From the IMG/VR virus record IMGVR_UViG_3300019742_000002, positions 27,724 to 91,723 of that record: a stretch of DNA of 64,000 bases; one strand, 5' to 3'. Positions within the stretch are counted from its first letter, which is position 1, and the number at the start of each line of letters is the position of its first letter. The stretch comes from a virus. The notes beneath the pieces are model-generated. The model had not been told where the DNA came from. It did no database searches and was given only the letters and a program-made list of their open reading frames with translations. Both the position numbers and the translations under genes were made by a program. Below, one piece after another: positions 63,807 through 64,000 of this stretch.

Positions 63807-64000
63807 AGATAAATTATAGGGATTTTTAGATGTCCTTAAAACTAATTAATATAATAAGAGATAGGTATTTGTTTTTCTAAATTAAAGAAATATAAAAAGA
63901 TAAAAAAAAGATAAATTATAGGGATTTTTAGATGTCCTTAAAACTAATTAATATAATAAGAGATAGGTATTTGTTTTTCTAAATTAAAGAAATATAAAAA
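63807..64000. repeat. 102-bp tandem direct repeat, running off the window
   Basis: Unit 63807-63908 is repeated from 63909 and is identical over the 92 bases available. Each unit contains AGATAAATTATAGGGATTTT and a short GGA/TCC hairpin. No coding frame. It may be part of a larger array, an origin or a genome end. Confidence 0.85.

Overview
This window is part of a large, very AT-rich, T4-like myovirus genome that is lytic in character. Recognisable T4-type functions are a type II topoisomerase (gp39/60 and gp52 types), the late sigma factor gp55, recombination nuclease subunit gp47, a gp5-like baseplate spike, head-completion protein gp4, a tail-tube-like protein, PhoH, class Ia ribonucleotide reductase (NrdA/NrdB), guanylate kinase, and a tail-fibre, lectin and chaperone cluster. 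Late genes carry the T4 late promoter TATAAATA. Many leftward genes instead follow a box of the form TTTAAGTTTA about 6-8 bp before TATAAT. That box resembles the TTTAAGT-type promoters of Campylobacterota, so a Campylobacter- or Arcobacter-like host is a reasonable guess. No tRNA, CRISPR array or insertion sequence was seen.

Layout. From 1 to 26 kb, nearly everything runs leftward: a DNA methyltransferase, many small unknown proteins (several overlapping by ATGA), a DnaN-like clamp, a macro-domain protein, HNH and GIY-YIG endonucleases, both topoisomerase subunits, a phosphoesterase, an acetyltransferase-like protein, a palm-domain polymerase-like protein, an HD-plus-kinase fusion and a TelA-like protein. 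From 27 to 37.6 kb is mostly rightward virion and late-control genes: fibre, lectin, chaperone, gp55, gp47, gp5 and gp4. From 37.6 to 60 kb runs leftward again: core-like basic proteins, a reverse transcriptase beside an HNH endonuclease, an AAA+ ATPase with a partner-like protein, AlkB, Gmk, an Acb1-like 2H phosphoesterase and the RNR operon. PhoH at 39.5 kb is the rightward exception. The window ends with a rightward primase-polymerase/SF2-helicase gene and a 102-bp tandem repeat.

The most interesting signal is in RNA. Two genes for nucleic-acid enzymes, the palm-polymerase-like gene (18665-20458) and the primase-helicase gene (61032-63734), each have a TATAAATA promoter. In each, about ten bases after the promoter, two long inverted repeats interleave in H-type pseudoknot order ahead of the ribosome-binding site. 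A further structured region with interleaved repeats lies at 44.78-45.11 kb, and a branched structure lies at 60.06-60.17 kb. T4 gene 32 is autoregulated through a leader pseudoknot, so autoregulation or an RNA partner for these two enzymes is a concrete hypothesis.

Other notable features are a ~130-bp MITE-like repeat in seven copies, a second ~150-bp repeat carrying an orphan GGAGGT, a reverse transcriptase sharing an N-terminal module with a fused AAA+ protein, and an unusual number of small broken reading frames (frameshifts at homopolymers and at an AG microsatellite, in-frame stops, and an apparent AUA start). All functional calls come from motif recognition by eye; no database search was run.
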